Notes under the pieces: model-generated | Told to the model about the DNA's origin: nothing | The model's input: only the letters and a program-made list of their open reading frames with translations | Database searches by the model: none | Assembly: GCA_937997355.1 (NCBI GenBank) | Contig: CALKTZ010000166.1 | Location: 1-14,181 of the forward strand | Direction: 5' to 3' | DNA from: an uncultured Planctomycetales bacterium | GTDB lineage: Bacteria; Planctomycetota; Planctomycetia; Isosphaerales; Isosphaeraceae | Length of the DNA stretch: 14,181 nucleotides | In this document: positions 1-7,768 of the stretch, one piece after another | Numbering within the stretch: position 1 is the first letter of the stretch | Layout of the letters: the number at the start of each line of letters is the position of its first letter | Position numbers and translations under genes: made by a program

Positions 1-515
1 AGCCCGCCAACAACGCCGAGCGGCAGTATGTGCTGACGCACGCGGTCGCCGCGCAAGCGAGCGAACTGCACAATGACCCGCAGGCGCTCCAGGAATGGAG
101 GACGCTGGAAGCGAGCCTCAAGCCCGACGACCCCGAAGAGCGACCATGGCATTTGCTCGCGAGAAAGCGGGCGGATGACCTCGACCGCCGGATCAAGGAT
201 CGTCGAGAACAGGTGATCAGGCAGCTCAAGCAGGTGGAGAATTACTATCAGGGGGGGCAACCCATGAGGGCTGCAACCCTCCACGCCAAGCTCGTCGACG
301 AATACGGCCAGAACGCCGAGCTCGCCGATCTCTTCCCGCCGGCGAACGATCCTTCCGCGACTCCCGAGGCATCTTCTGCCCCATCAAATCCGAATGTCCC
401 GCCCCCGAAACCCCCTTCCGCCGAGAAAGCGCCCGCGGGGACGGAACAACCCAAGGCCCAGCCGTCTCCGATCGAGGCATCTCCGAAGGCGGAAGCCGTC
501 CCCAAGGCGAATTGA
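1..515 (+). CDS. 3' end of an unrecognised gene; helical segment and Pro/Ala-rich tail
   Basis: The reading frame is open from the left edge (first full codon at 3) to TGA at 513-515, so the 5' part is missing. The GTG at 30 lies inside the frame with coding-like sequence before it and is unlikely to be the true start. About 170 codons are visible. Residues 1 to about 105 are charged and probably helical, with a stretch rich in Arg/Lys/Asp/Glu (for example RRIKDRREQVIRQLKQVENY) followed by a TPR-like helix pair ending in KLVDEYGQNAELADLF. The last 60 or so residues are a low-complexity Pro/Ala/Ser/Lys tail, probably disordered or a linker. I do not recognise the family. A helical scaffold or TPR-containing protein is possible, but no catalytic motif is seen. 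Codon use is GC-rich and matches its neighbours. Confidence 0.75.
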   Translation, partial: PANNAERQYVLTHAVAAQASELHNDPQALQEWRTLEASLKPDDPEERPWHLLARKRADDLDRRIKDRREQVIRQLKQVENYYQGGQPMRAATLHAKLVDEYGQNAELADLFPPANDPSATPEASSAPSNPNVPPPKPPSAEKAPAGTEQPKAQPSPIEASPKAEAVPKAN

Positions 516-839
516 TGAATCGCAAGCATGAATGAGCCTGCTTGAGCACGGTGGATATTTCCGGAATTCGCCGATTTTTTTGTGACCGACCTGGCATGGA
601 AAACGCTCTAAACAGACGCCGTTCGTCGGAGAATGCCGCGTCGAACCTCAAAATGGCCCTCCGTATTTTTGCTTCCAACGCGAAGATTCGGATTTACGTA
701 GGTAACCATTGAGCCCTGATTGACGGGATCATGTCCGACGGATACTCTTGATTTTGCCCATCTTGATGAAGAGGCGGCTCCCGTCTGTTCGCCTCGAACT
801 ACTCCCGTACCAAGGCCGCACATGGCCTCGAGGTTGGTA
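516..839. other. Intergenic region between the truncated gene and the antitoxin
   Basis: This 324-nt gap has no convincing gene. A T-run at 574-580 lies about 60 nt past the upstream stop, without a clear preceding hairpin. A weak sigma70-like pair is TTGACG (720-725) and GATACT (741-746) with a 15-nt spacer, about 95 nt before the chosen antitoxin start. The spacing is short of optimal, so this is only a candidate promoter. The stretch is locally more AT-rich than the flanking genes, as expected for a control region. Confidence 0.5.
830..833 (+). promoter_or_regulatory. Ribosome binding site supporting the antitoxin start at 840
   Basis: GAGG lies 6 nt before ATG 840. This spacing favours 840 over the ATG at 822, whose upstream AAGG (812-815) is a weaker match with the same spacing. 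Confidence 0.45.
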
Positions 840-1130
840 ATGCCTCAGTCTCGCGTTCGCTTCATCGGTAGCCGAGAACTGCACCGCGATCTCCCGAAAG
901 TCCTGGAAAACCTGGAAAATCCGAATGCTCGTTACGTCCTGACGATCCACAGCAAGCCCAAGGCCGTGCTGATCGGCGCCGAGGCATTTCTGGATATTCT
1001 CCGAGGCATCTGCCCGCAGGATCGCCTCCTCGCATTGCAGCTCGGGGCCCTGGTCCAGGGGCTCGAAGGGACGGGAAGTTCGACCGAGGTTCCCGTCGTT
1101 GAACTCGAGGATGAGTTGGTGACCGTTTAA
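840..1130 (+). CDS. Phd/YefM-type antitoxin-like protein, apparently without a toxin
   Basis: The 96-residue protein reads like a Phd/YefM antitoxin. It opens with a short strand and RELHRDLPKVLENL (where family members have 'sear.nlseil..v'), then YVLTIHSKPKAVLIGAEAFLDIL, the usual 'vtrhGkpvaVlis.eefe.l' core. Family members dimerise, bind their own promoter through the N-terminal half and neutralise a toxin with the C-terminal half. The start is chosen at ATG 840 because GAGG at 830-833 lies 6 nt upstream and the family domain begins right after it. ATG 822 (AAGG at 812-815) and TTG 720 are in-frame alternatives that would add 6 or 40 residues of no family character. No RelE, Doc or PIN-like toxin frame follows within 800 nt. 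It may be a solitary transcription regulator or a relic of a module. Family call fairly firm; function inferred. Confidence 0.75.
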   Translation: MPQSRVRFIGSRELHRDLPKVLENLENPNARYVLTIHSKPKAVLIGAEAFLDILRGICPQDRLLALQLGALVQGLEGTGSSTEVPVVELEDELVTV

Positions 1131-1953
1131 GCGCCATCCGTCTTCACTTCCCGAGCGATTGGCATTCGCCTGAATCGAGCCAGGCCGAGACGGCGGAATC
1201 AGCCTCCGTCCGGCCCAAGGGCGGGAGTTGGGCCTGGCTGACGGCCTCACGGGCGATTGCTTTGCTTCGACGATGGCTCGGTCGCGAGCAGGAAAACCAA
1301 CCGGACCCTCTGCTGCTGGGCCGCCGCGACGGACCCGGCTGCGCCAGCCCTCGATGAACCCGACAAGGGAATGAAGGCCGATCCCGCGGGGCGGGCCGGG
1401 CATGGTGCGATTCCATGCGCGCCGGACGACTGGCGATCCGACCGATCCGCTCCGACGGATGGGCTCGCTTGCCCGGCATCTCGACAAGTCCATGACAATC
1501 AAGACTCGCCAAGCTCGCCAGGTCGAACAACCCATCGAATTTCCTCCAAGGATCGGGATTCCGAGAAACCTCGGTTCGGGATTCCGAGTCGTCTCCGGAT
1601 TCATGAAATAATCGATGTGATGAAAAATCCTCGTTCCGTGATGGAATGGGCCGATCGCCCATCGAGGGTTCGACTATGCCCGGGATTTGCTCGATAGGGC
1701 CGGCGGGCATTTCCGGATCTCGCGGCGTCTCGGCTTGCAAATCGGCGGCGGTCCGGGCGATGATTTGAGAGTAAATCCCCATTCTCGCGGCTTTTGTGAT
1801 TCCATGATCCCTTCTGATAGGAACCAGGATCCAACGAGAATGGATCTTGGAAAAACCTTCGAATGTTGTCGGCCGTCATGAGTTCGGGAGCCGACGCCGC
1901 GACCCTGGCGGAATCGACAATCACTCCCCGCATCCTGGACGGGACGAGGGACC
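1131..1953. other. Long gene-poor region upstream of the histidine kinase, possibly decayed
   Basis: About 820 nt carry no frame with a recognisable domain on either strand. One plus-strand frame (about 1115-1357, ending at TGA 1355-1357) is open for some 80 codons. It reads like plausible protein near its end (WLTASRAIALLRRWLGREQ) but has no ATG, GTG or TTG in its first 45 or so codons, so it may be a remnant. A 13-nt direct repeat, TCGGGATTCCGAG, occurs at 1553-1565 and 1576-1588, with a small stem CCGAG/CTCGG between the copies. The right part, about 1740-1953, is more AT-rich and should contain the kinase promoter, but I see no convincing -35/-10 pair. Other long frames here look like shadows of GC-rich sequence. 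Confidence 0.5.
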
Positions 1954-4104
1954 ATGAGCAGCCCGACCCAAACGAGATGGCCTTCGCAGCGAAAGCTTTC
2001 GGCTATTTATGGTATGGCCCTCGGGCTGCTCGTCGCCAACGTCCTGTTCATGGTCTGGAATCTCTATGCGATATCGGACGCGAGCCGGGAGGTCCGCTGG
2101 TCTCATGAAACCATCGTGCGCCTCGAGGATATCCGATCCGAGCTGCTGAAGGCGGAGATCGCGGAGGTCGAGTTCGTCTACAGTGGGAAAGAGCGGAATC
2201 TCACGCAATTCAATCGTTCGGTGGCGAAGGTCCGCAATTCCCTCAAGGCGCTCTCGGGGCGTCTGCACGACAATCCCACGCGCCGGTCTTATCTGCTGGC
2301 CGTGGAGAGGGCCATCGCCGCGGAGACGGCCGAGATCGGGGGCGTGATCGGGGCCCGCAAGGCGGGGGCGCCGGTCGCGATCCTGGACGATCAGCTTCAA
2401 GGTCGGATGGACCGGGTCGAGCGCCGAATCGACGCGATGGAGATGGCGGAGACCGAGTATCGCAAGAGCAAGCAAGATGAGAACAACGACTTATTCTGGT
2501 CGGCGATCTATGCCTTCGTGGCCGCATCCGCGCTGGACCTGGTCCTGCTCCTCGGGGTGCATTATCTGAGCTACCGGAGCCGCAGGGAGCTGACCCTCAA
2601 TGCCGAATGGTTCTCGACCACGCTTCGAAGCATCGGCGATGCCGTGATCGCGACCGACGCTTCGGGGCGGATCAGCTTCATGAACGGCGTCGCCGAGGAG
2701 CTGACCGGATGGGGCGAGCCGGAAGCGGCGGGGAGGCCCCTGGAGGATGTCTTCGTGATCCTCGAAGAGATGACCCGCGAGCCGGCGATCAGCCCCGTGG
2801 GGAGGGTGATCGCCACCGGGGCCATCCAGGGATTGGTCGACCACACCATCCTCATCTCCAGGGGGGGCCTGGAGCGCCCGATCAACGACAGCGCCGCCCC
2901 GATCAAGAACCCCGACGGCATGATCCAGGGGGTCGTCATGGTCTTCCGTGACGTGACGCAGGACCGGCTCGCGAGCGCCGAGCGGGAACGGTTCTATCGA
3001 GAGCTCGGCGAGCGGGATCGCCGCAAGGACGAGTTCCTCGCGATGCTGGCGCACGAGCTGCGCAACCCGCTGGCCGCGATCGGCTACGCCGTCATGCTCA
3101 GCTCGCAGTTCGACACACGCGAGCACCTCGATTTGTCGCTGGACGTGATCCGGCGACAAATGCGCCACCTGTCCCGGCTCATCGACGACCTCCTCGACGT
3201 CTCCCGGATCTCCCGGGGGAAGATCGCGCTGAAGCAGGATCGGATCGATGCCGGGGCCAGCCTCGTCAATGCCATCGAGACGGTCCGGCCGCTGATCGAC
3301 GAGCGGGGCCAGAGCCTCGAGGTTTCCATCGAGCCGGGGGGATTGCCGATCGACGCCGACCCGACGCGGCTCGAGCAGATTTTCGTGAATCTCCTCAACA
3401 ACGCCGCCAAATACACCGACAACGGGGGGAAGATCAAGGTCGTCGGCCGCAAGGAGGACCATCTCATCACCGTCGTCATCTCCGATACGGGCATCGGCAT
3501 CGCCCCGGAGAATCTCTCCCAGATGTTCGAGCTTTTCGTCCAGGGAGACCGATCCCTGGCGCGGTCGGAAGGGGGCCTCGGCATCGGCCTCACGGTGGTC
3601 AAGAAGCTCGTGGAGATGCACGGCGGGAGTGTCACGGCCCGGAGCGAGGGGATCGGCAAGGGGAGCGAGTTCACGATCAGGCTCCCCGCCGCGGGCTACT
3701 CGGAGGATGGAGATTCCGCCCCCCGGCCCGCGTTGCGAGTCCCCGGGCCGACTCGCGTGCTCGTGGTGGACGATAATGTCGACACCGTCCACAATCTCTC
3801 GAAATTCCTGAAAATCCTGGGACTCGAGGTCGAGGTGGCTTACAACGGCCATGAGGCGATCGAGAAGGCGAGGCGGAGCCAGCCCGACTATATCCTGCTC
3901 GACCTCATCCTGCCGGGGATGGACGGCTATGAAGTGGCCCGATACCTCCGCAAGGAAACGTCTTGCCGCGATGCCGTCATCATCGCCATCACCGGCGGCT
4001 CGGGGGATGCCGACCGAAAGCGATGCGAGGCTTCGGGGATCGACCATCACATGCTAAAACCTCTCGATCAGGATATCCTGGTTACCCTGCTTTCGAAGAG
4101 CTGA
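1954..4104 (+). CDS. Membrane-anchored hybrid histidine kinase (PAS-HisKA-HATPase-REC)
   Basis: This 716-residue hybrid sensor kinase senses a signal, autophosphorylates on His and passes phosphate to its own receiver domain. A first membrane helix (about 18-40) and a second (about 180-205) flank a helical extracytoplasmic region of about 140 residues, of the size of a CHASE3/four-helix sensor. A PAS domain (about 217-335) follows. HisKA contains FLAMLAHELRNP with His367 as phosphorylation site. The HATPase has the N box (N479, N482, N483), G1 DTGIGI (511-516) and G2 GGLGIGL (540-546). The receiver (about 600-715) has the acidic pair D606/D607, phosphoacceptor D650 (LLDLILPGMDG), T680 and K702, so all key residues are present. 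ATG 1954 has GAGG at 1946-1949 and starts just before the first helix. No separate DNA-binding response regulator lies nearby, so the output partner is unknown. Confidence 0.95.
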   Translation: MSSPTQTRWPSQRKLSAIYGMALGLLVANVLFMVWNLYAISDASREVRWSHETIVRLEDIRSELLKAEIAEVEFVYSGKERNLTQFNRSVAKVRNSLKALSGRLHDNPTRRSYLLAVERAIAAETAEIGGVIGARKAGAPVAILDDQLQGRMDRVERRIDAMEMAETEYRKSKQDENNDLFWSAIYAFVAASALDLVLLLGVHYLSYRSRRELTLNAEWFSTTLRSIGDAVIATDASGRISFMNGVAEELTGWGEPEAAGRPLEDVFVILEEMTREPAISPVGRVIATGAIQGLVDHTILISRGGLERPINDSAAPIKNPDGMIQGVVMVFRDVTQDRLASAERERFYRELGERDRRKDEFLAMLAHELRNPLAAIGYAVMLSSQFDTREHLDLSLDVIRRQMRHLSRLIDDLLDVSRISRGKIALKQDRIDAGASLVNAIETVRPLIDERGQSLEVSIEPGGLPIDADPTRLEQIFVNLLNNAAKYTDNGGKIKVVGRKEDHLITVVISDTGIGIAPENLSQMFELFVQGDRSLARSEGGLGIGLTVVKKLVEMHGGSVTARSEGIGKGSEFTIRLPAAGYSEDGDSAPRPALRVPGPTRVLVVDDNVDTVHNLSKFLKILGLEVEVAYNGHEAIEKARRSQPDYILLDLILPGMDGYEVARYLRKETSCRDAVIIAITGGSGDADRKRCEASGIDHHMLKPLDQDILVTLLSKS

Positions 4105-4155
4105 GCGAATCCCCCCGCCTCGGCCGGATCAGAGACCACCGATCGTCCTCGTCCC

Positions 4156-4161
4156 GGAAGG
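4156..4161 (+). promoter_or_regulatory. Ribosome binding site that sets the M24 peptidase start
   Basis: GGAAGG ends 7 nt before ATG 4169, an ideal spacing. It is almost adjacent to the in-frame TTG at 4163, so that earlier codon is very unlikely to be the start. Confidence 0.6.
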
Positions 4162-4168
4162 GTTGCCC

Positions 4169-5362
4169 ATGTTTGATCTCGATGCCATCCAGGAAAGTCT
4201 CCGGTCGTTCGGCCTGGACGCCTGGCTCCTCTACGATTTTCGAGGGAATAACCTCCTGGCGCGGCGGGTCCTCGACCTGGACGGCAAGGCCCCGGGCTCT
4301 CGCCGCTTCTTCTACATGATCCCGGCCTGGGGAGAACCTCGAAAGCTAGTCCATCGCATCGAGACGGCCGCGCTCGATCATCTCCCCGGCTCCAAGCAGG
4401 TCTATCTCCGATGGCAGGAACTGGAGGAAAAGGTCTCGGGGCTTGTCGAGGGATGTCGCCGGATCGCCATGGAATACGCCCCCCGGCTGATGAACCCGTA
4501 CGTGGCCCGGATTGATGCGGGGGTCGCCGAATTCGTCCGTTCGCTCGGCGTGGAAATCGTCTCGTCGGGGGACCTGGTCCAGCTCTTCGAATCGACGTGG
4601 GACGAGCAACAGTGGCGACAGCACCTTGAGGCCGAACGCCACACGCAATCGGCCTTTGACGTGGCCTGGGGGCTGATCGCCGACCGCGTGCGGCGAGGAA
4701 GCACGGTTCGCGAGACCGAGGTTCAGAAGGCCATCCTGGACCATTTCGAACGCCATAACCTCACGACCTATAGCCCGCCGAACGTCTCCGTGGGGCCGCA
4801 CAGCGGAGATCCGCACTACGAGCCGGTCCCCGGTCATGACGCCGAGATCGGCCCGGACGACTTCGTGCTGATCGACCTTTGGGCGAAGGTGAAGGCCGAG
4901 CGATCGGTCTACAGCGACCTGACCCGGGTCGGCTATGTCGGCGAGTCGGTCCCCGCCCGTTACGAGGAGATCTTCGCGATCGTCGCCCGCGCCCGGGACG
5001 CCGCGATCGCGATCGTTCGCGATGCCTTCGCCGCCGGGCGGCCGATCCAGGGATGGGAGGTCGACGACGCCGCCCGCGACGTGATCGAGGCCGCCGGCTA
5101 CGGGGCCAACTACATCCACCGGACCGGTCACAACATCGGCCAGGAAGTCCACGGCAACGGCGCGCACATGGACAACCTGGAGACTCACGAAGAACGATTG
5201 ATCCTCCCCATGACCTGCTTCTCGGTTGAGCCGGGGATCTACTTCGACGACTTCGGCATCCGGAGCGAGATCAACGTTTTCGTCGACGCCGAGAAGAACG
5301 TTCATGTCACCGGAGGGCTCCAGGAGCGGGTCGTCCCGATCCTGGCGATGAATCGATCGTGA
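4169..5362 (+). CDS. M24-family metallopeptidase (Xaa-Pro aminopeptidase/dipeptidase type)
   Basis: The protein has 397 residues, the usual length for proline peptidases of family M24. An N-terminal creatinase-like domain (about 1-150) precedes a C-terminal 'pita-bread' catalytic domain (about 155-390). All five metal ligands expected of a two-metal centre are visible: D236 (VLIDLWAK), D250 (YSDLTR), H321 (HRTGHNIG), E354 (SVEPGIYF) and E367 (RSEINVF). H328 corresponds to the second active-site His of the family. Members release N-terminal residues or split dipeptides before proline in the cytoplasm; no signal peptide is seen here. I cannot tell aminopeptidase P from prolidase by eye. The start at ATG 4169 follows a good ribosome binding site. 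The gene begins 64 nt after the kinase gene, and the next gene may overlap it by 4 nt (GTGA at 5359), which suggests co-transcription. Confidence 0.93.
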   Translation: MFDLDAIQESLRSFGLDAWLLYDFRGNNLLARRVLDLDGKAPGSRRFFYMIPAWGEPRKLVHRIETAALDHLPGSKQVYLRWQELEEKVSGLVEGCRRIAMEYAPRLMNPYVARIDAGVAEFVRSLGVEIVSSGDLVQLFESTWDEQQWRQHLEAERHTQSAFDVAWGLIADRVRRGSTVRETEVQKAILDHFERHNLTTYSPPNVSVGPHSGDPHYEPVPGHDAEIGPDDFVLIDLWAKVKAERSVYSDLTRVGYVGESVPARYEEIFAIVARARDAAIAIVRDAFAAGRPIQGWEVDDAARDVIEAAGYGANYIHRTGHNIGQEVHGNGAHMDNLETHEERLILPMTCFSVEPGIYFDDFGIRSEINVFVDAEKNVHVTGGLQERVVPILAMNRS

Positions 5363-5400
5363 GCGGAGGACGGGAGCGATCGGTTGAGGTGGCGAGATCC

Positions 5401-7074
5401 ATGGCCGAGAAAACGGGCGAGCGGTCGCCCCTTTCGAAGCGAGGACGAGGCCGCCTGGATCGCTTGACGACGGGGCGTCTCGCCCTGCTCCTGGGGGGCT
5501 TCGCCGGCCTCCTGGTCGTCCTGACGCTTGGAGGCCCCGGCCTGACGATCGACGAGCCGCTCGATGTTCGGCCGGGGCGGAACTACCTGTCGCTCCTGCG
5601 AGCACACGGCTGGCGATTCTTCTCGGAAGAGGTCGTCGAGCGAACCTACCGCGACAATGCGGAGCATCCGCCATTGGGGCGCTGGCTGCTGGGGATCGCC
5701 TCGACCCTCGGGGAGCCGTTCCAGGCCCAGCTCGGCGATGGCGATCCGACCGGCCTGTATGTGGGGGCGGGACGATTGGCCCCGGCGGCAGCCTTCGCGT
5801 TGACCGTCGGGCTGGTGGTGGCGGTGGCCGGCCGTCGAGGGGGCCGGGCGGCCGGTTGCGCGGCGGGGATCGCCCTGCTCTTGATGCCTCGGGTGTTTGC
5901 CCATGCTCACCTGGCAGCGCTCGATACCTTCATCATGTTCTTCTGGACCCTCGCCCTGGTCGTCGGAAATCGGGCGATCTCCTCTCGGCGCCCCGCGTGG
6001 GCCGGGGCCGGTGCCGGCCTGTTCTGGGGCCTGGCCCTCCTCACGAAGATTCACGCCTGGTTGCTCCCGCCTCCGCTGGGGGCCTGGGTGCTCTTGCGAA
6101 TGGGCGCACGCCGGGGGGGGATCTTCCTGATCTCCTGGACGTGTGCGGGGCTCGGACTCTTCTGGATCGGCTGGCCCTGGCTCTGGTTCAAGACATGGTC
6201 GAGGCTGGGGGACTATCTGGGGACGACCGGAGCATCGAGGGCTGTCATCCATGCACTCTATTTCGGCCAGGTCTACGCCGATCGCGATCTTCCCTGGCAT
6301 TACCCCTGGTTCTACTTCGCGGTGACGGTCCCCATCGGGCTTCATCTGCTGGGGATTGTCGGGACGGTGCGCGCCTGGCGAGGTCGAAAGGTCGATCCCT
6401 TCCCCCTCCTGCTTCTGGGTTCGATCGGTCTTTTCCTCCTGCTCTTCAGCACCCGGACGCCGGTTTATGATGGTGAACGGTTGTTCCTAAACGTTTTTCC
6501 CGCGTGGGCGATCCTGATCGGCCTGGGTTTCGGAGCGATCTGGGGAACCTGGCCTCGGCTTTCGGCGCGGGGGGTGTTGCTGGCGTTCCTGTTCGTACAG
6601 GGCTATGGGATGGTTACCCTCCACCCTTTCGGCCTGAGCTATTACAACGCCCTGGTCGGCGGACTCCCCGGCGCGGAGCGGCTGGGGCTGGAACTGACCT
6701 ACTGGAACGATCCGGTTGACCGGGTTTTGCTGGATCGGCTTGCCGCGGAGATGGCACCGAAAGAGACGGCATCGCTGGCCCCGACCCTTTATCCGGGGCA
6801 AGGGATCATGACCACCACGGCCCCCCTGGCGCGACGGGATGTGATCCTCCAGGACCAGGAAGGGGCGGATCGCTCGGAATGGGTCGTCGTCAGCCGCCGC
6901 GAAGCGTACTGGCAGCCGAGCTTGCGGAAACGAATCGAGGTCGGCGACGGCCGTCTTGTCCTAACGCGTTCCAGGCAAGGAGTTTGGCTCTCGGCAATCT
7001 GGCATTTCCCGGTTCCACCGAAAATTGCGAAACGAACCCAATTTCCTGGCAGACTTCCGAAAGATGTCCCCTGA
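5401..7074 (+). CDS. GT39/PMT-like polytopic membrane glycosyltransferase
   Basis: This 557-residue integral membrane protein resembles the ArnT/PMT group, which transfers a sugar from a polyprenyl-phosphate donor to protein, lipid or polysaccharide on the outer face of the membrane. The first membrane helix (about 27-44) leads into the acidic pair D51-E52 (LTIDEPLDV), where the family has its catalytic Asp-Glu. HPPLGRWLLGIAS (89-101) matches the family's '(K/H)PPL' loop, and D175 and K216 (LLTKIHAW) lie in further conserved stretches. About ten hydrophobic segments follow up to about residue 410, then a soluble C-terminal part of about 145 residues. Acceptor and sugar cannot be told. Start alternatives are GTG 5359 (4-nt overlap with the peptidase gene, 14 residues longer) and GTG 5389. 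I chose ATG 5401 with GAGG at 5386-5389. The last 15 or so residues (KIAKRTQF...) seem to derive from an intergenic repeat. Confidence 0.8.
   Translation: MAEKTGERSPLSKRGRGRLDRLTTGRLALLLGGFAGLLVVLTLGGPGLTIDEPLDVRPGRNYLSLLRAHGWRFFSEEVVERTYRDNAEHPPLGRWLLGIASTLGEPFQAQLGDGDPTGLYVGAGRLAPAAAFALTVGLVVAVAGRRGGRAAGCAAGIALLLMPRVFAHAHLAALDTFIMFFWTLALVVGNRAISSRRPAWAGAGAGLFWGLALLTKIHAWLLPPPLGAWVLLRMGARRGGIFLISWTCAGLGLFWIGWPWLWFKTWSRLGDYLGTTGASRAVIHALYFGQVYADRDLPWHYPWFYFAVTVPIGLHLLGIVGTVRAWRGRKVDPFPLLLLGSIGLFLLLFSTRTPVYDGERLFLNVFPAWAILIGLGFGAIWGTWPRLSARGVLLAFLFVQGYGMVTLHPFGLSYYNALVGGLPGAERLGLELTYWNDPVDRVLLDRLAAEMAPKETASLAPTLYPGQGIMTTTAPLARRDVILQDQEGADRSEWVVVSRREAYWQPSLRKRIEVGDGRLVLTRSRQGVWLSAIWHFPVPPKIAKRTQFPGRLPKDVP
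7023..7049 (+). repeat. Possible planctomycete AKRTQF/CETNPIS-coding repeat element
   Basis: The stretch contains GCGAAACGAACCCAATTTCC. It translates in the GT39 frame to IAKRTQF and in another plus frame to NCETNPIS. I recall these two peptides as frequent junk tails in predicted planctomycete proteins, which points to a short interspersed repeat. This is from memory; only one copy is in the window, so its repeat nature cannot be shown here. It sits at the 3' end of the glycosyltransferase gene and may supply its stop region. Confidence 0.4.
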
Positions 7075-7164
7075 AATGACAAAACCGTGAAGGGACCACT
7101 GGCAGTCTTTTGAACAATCCGTAAGATACTTTCAGAATGAATTGAACGAAATTCGGGGCTGCGT

Positions 7165-7671
7165 ATGTCCGAGCTGACTCATTTTGACCAGGGGGGCGCG
7201 AGCCGGATGGTCGACGTCTCGGAGAAGACGCCGACGGTCCGGACGGCGCGCGCCAGCGGGCAAGTCCGAATGAAGCCGGAGACGCTGGCCCTGGTGATGG
7301 ACCGAGGCATGGCGAAGGGGGATGTCCTCGAAGTCGCTCGGCTGGCCGGGATCATGGCGGCCAAGCGGACGGGGGATCTGATCCCGCTCTGCCATCCCTT
7401 GGGTTTGGATGCCGTGGAGCTGGCCCTGGCTCCCCTCGATCGGAAAACGATCGGGATCGAGGCGACCGTGAAGGTGAATGGTCGAACCGGGGTGGAGATG
7501 GAAGCCTTGACCGCCGTCAGCGTCGCCGCGCTCACCATCTATGACATGTGCAAGGGAGTCGACCGGGATCTGGAGATTGGGCAGATCCGGCTCGAAGAAA
7601 AGACCGGAGGCCGCCGGGGAACCTACCGTCGCTCCGAATCGGTGCAGCGGGAGACTCCGGGCTCGAACTGA
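7165..7671 (+). CDS. moaC: Cyclic pyranopterin monophosphate synthase MoaC
   Basis: MoaC converts the MoaA product (3',8-cyclo-7,8-dihydro-GTP) to cyclic pyranopterin monophosphate, the first stable intermediate of molybdenum cofactor synthesis, in the cytoplasm as a hexamer. The 168-residue protein is of normal length and shows the family blocks: MVDVSEK (15-21), AKGDVLEVARLAGIMAAKRT with K51, LIPLCHPL with H77, and GVEMEALTAVSVAALTIYDMCKGVD (109-133), whose E111, E113, D127 and K130 line up with the known active-site residues. The start ATG 7165 has only a weak GGGG (7155-7158) before it, but the next in-frame ATG (M15) would cut into the conserved MVDVSEK block. No other molybdenum cofactor genes are present. 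It begins 90 nt after the GT39 gene and lies 97 nt before the prenyl synthase gene. Confidence 0.96.
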   Translation: MSELTHFDQGGASRMVDVSEKTPTVRTARASGQVRMKPETLALVMDRGMAKGDVLEVARLAGIMAAKRTGDLIPLCHPLGLDAVELALAPLDRKTIGIEATVKVNGRTGVEMEALTAVSVAALTIYDMCKGVDRDLEIGQIRLEEKTGGRRGTYRRSESVQRETPGSN

Positions 7672-7719
7672 GCCGGACGTCTCGAAGAATGAAGGGGACC
7701 GGCTCCGGCCGGGTACCGC

Positions 7720-7744
7720 GAACGGCCTCGATCGGAGGCCGTTC
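7720..7744 (+). terminator. 10-bp hairpin between moaC and the prenyl synthase gene
   Basis: GAACGGCCTC (7720-7729) and GAGGCCGTTC (7735-7744) form a perfect stem with a 5-nt loop. It lies 48 nt past the moaC stop and 24 nt before the next start. No T-tract follows, so this may be a weak terminator, an attenuator or an mRNA processing stem. A smaller stem, CCGGC/GCCGG, lies just upstream at about 7699-7712. Confidence 0.4.
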
Positions 7745-7768
7745 CAGAGATCTTGAAAGGGACGCGGA

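Noticed and set aside
729..1604. 291-residue minus-strand frame
   Set aside because: It covers the antitoxin antisense and has Arg/Ser/Pro-rich shadow composition with no domain or ribosome binding site.
1257..1697. 146-residue plus-strand frame in the gene-poor region
   Set aside because: Starts with TTG, has mixed composition with no hydrophobic core pattern or domain, and no ribosome binding site.
2491..4050. 519-residue minus-strand frame opposite the histidine kinase
   Set aside because: It is a shadow of a GC-rich gene: the plus strand carries every kinase motif, and the minus translation has no family character.
4346..5674. 442-residue minus-strand frame opposite the M24 peptidase
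   Set aside because: The plus strand has all metal ligands of the peptidase in order; this is an antisense shadow.
5302..6345. 347-residue minus-strand frame opposite the GT39 gene
   Set aside because: Gln/Pro/Arg-rich antisense shadow of the membrane glycosyltransferase gene, with no domain character.
7110..7138. Possible promoter TTGAAC with CAGAAT before moaC
   Set aside because: The spacing (17 nt) is right, but the -10 matches only 4 of 6 positions and planctomycete promoters are poorly defined, so it is not listed as a feature.
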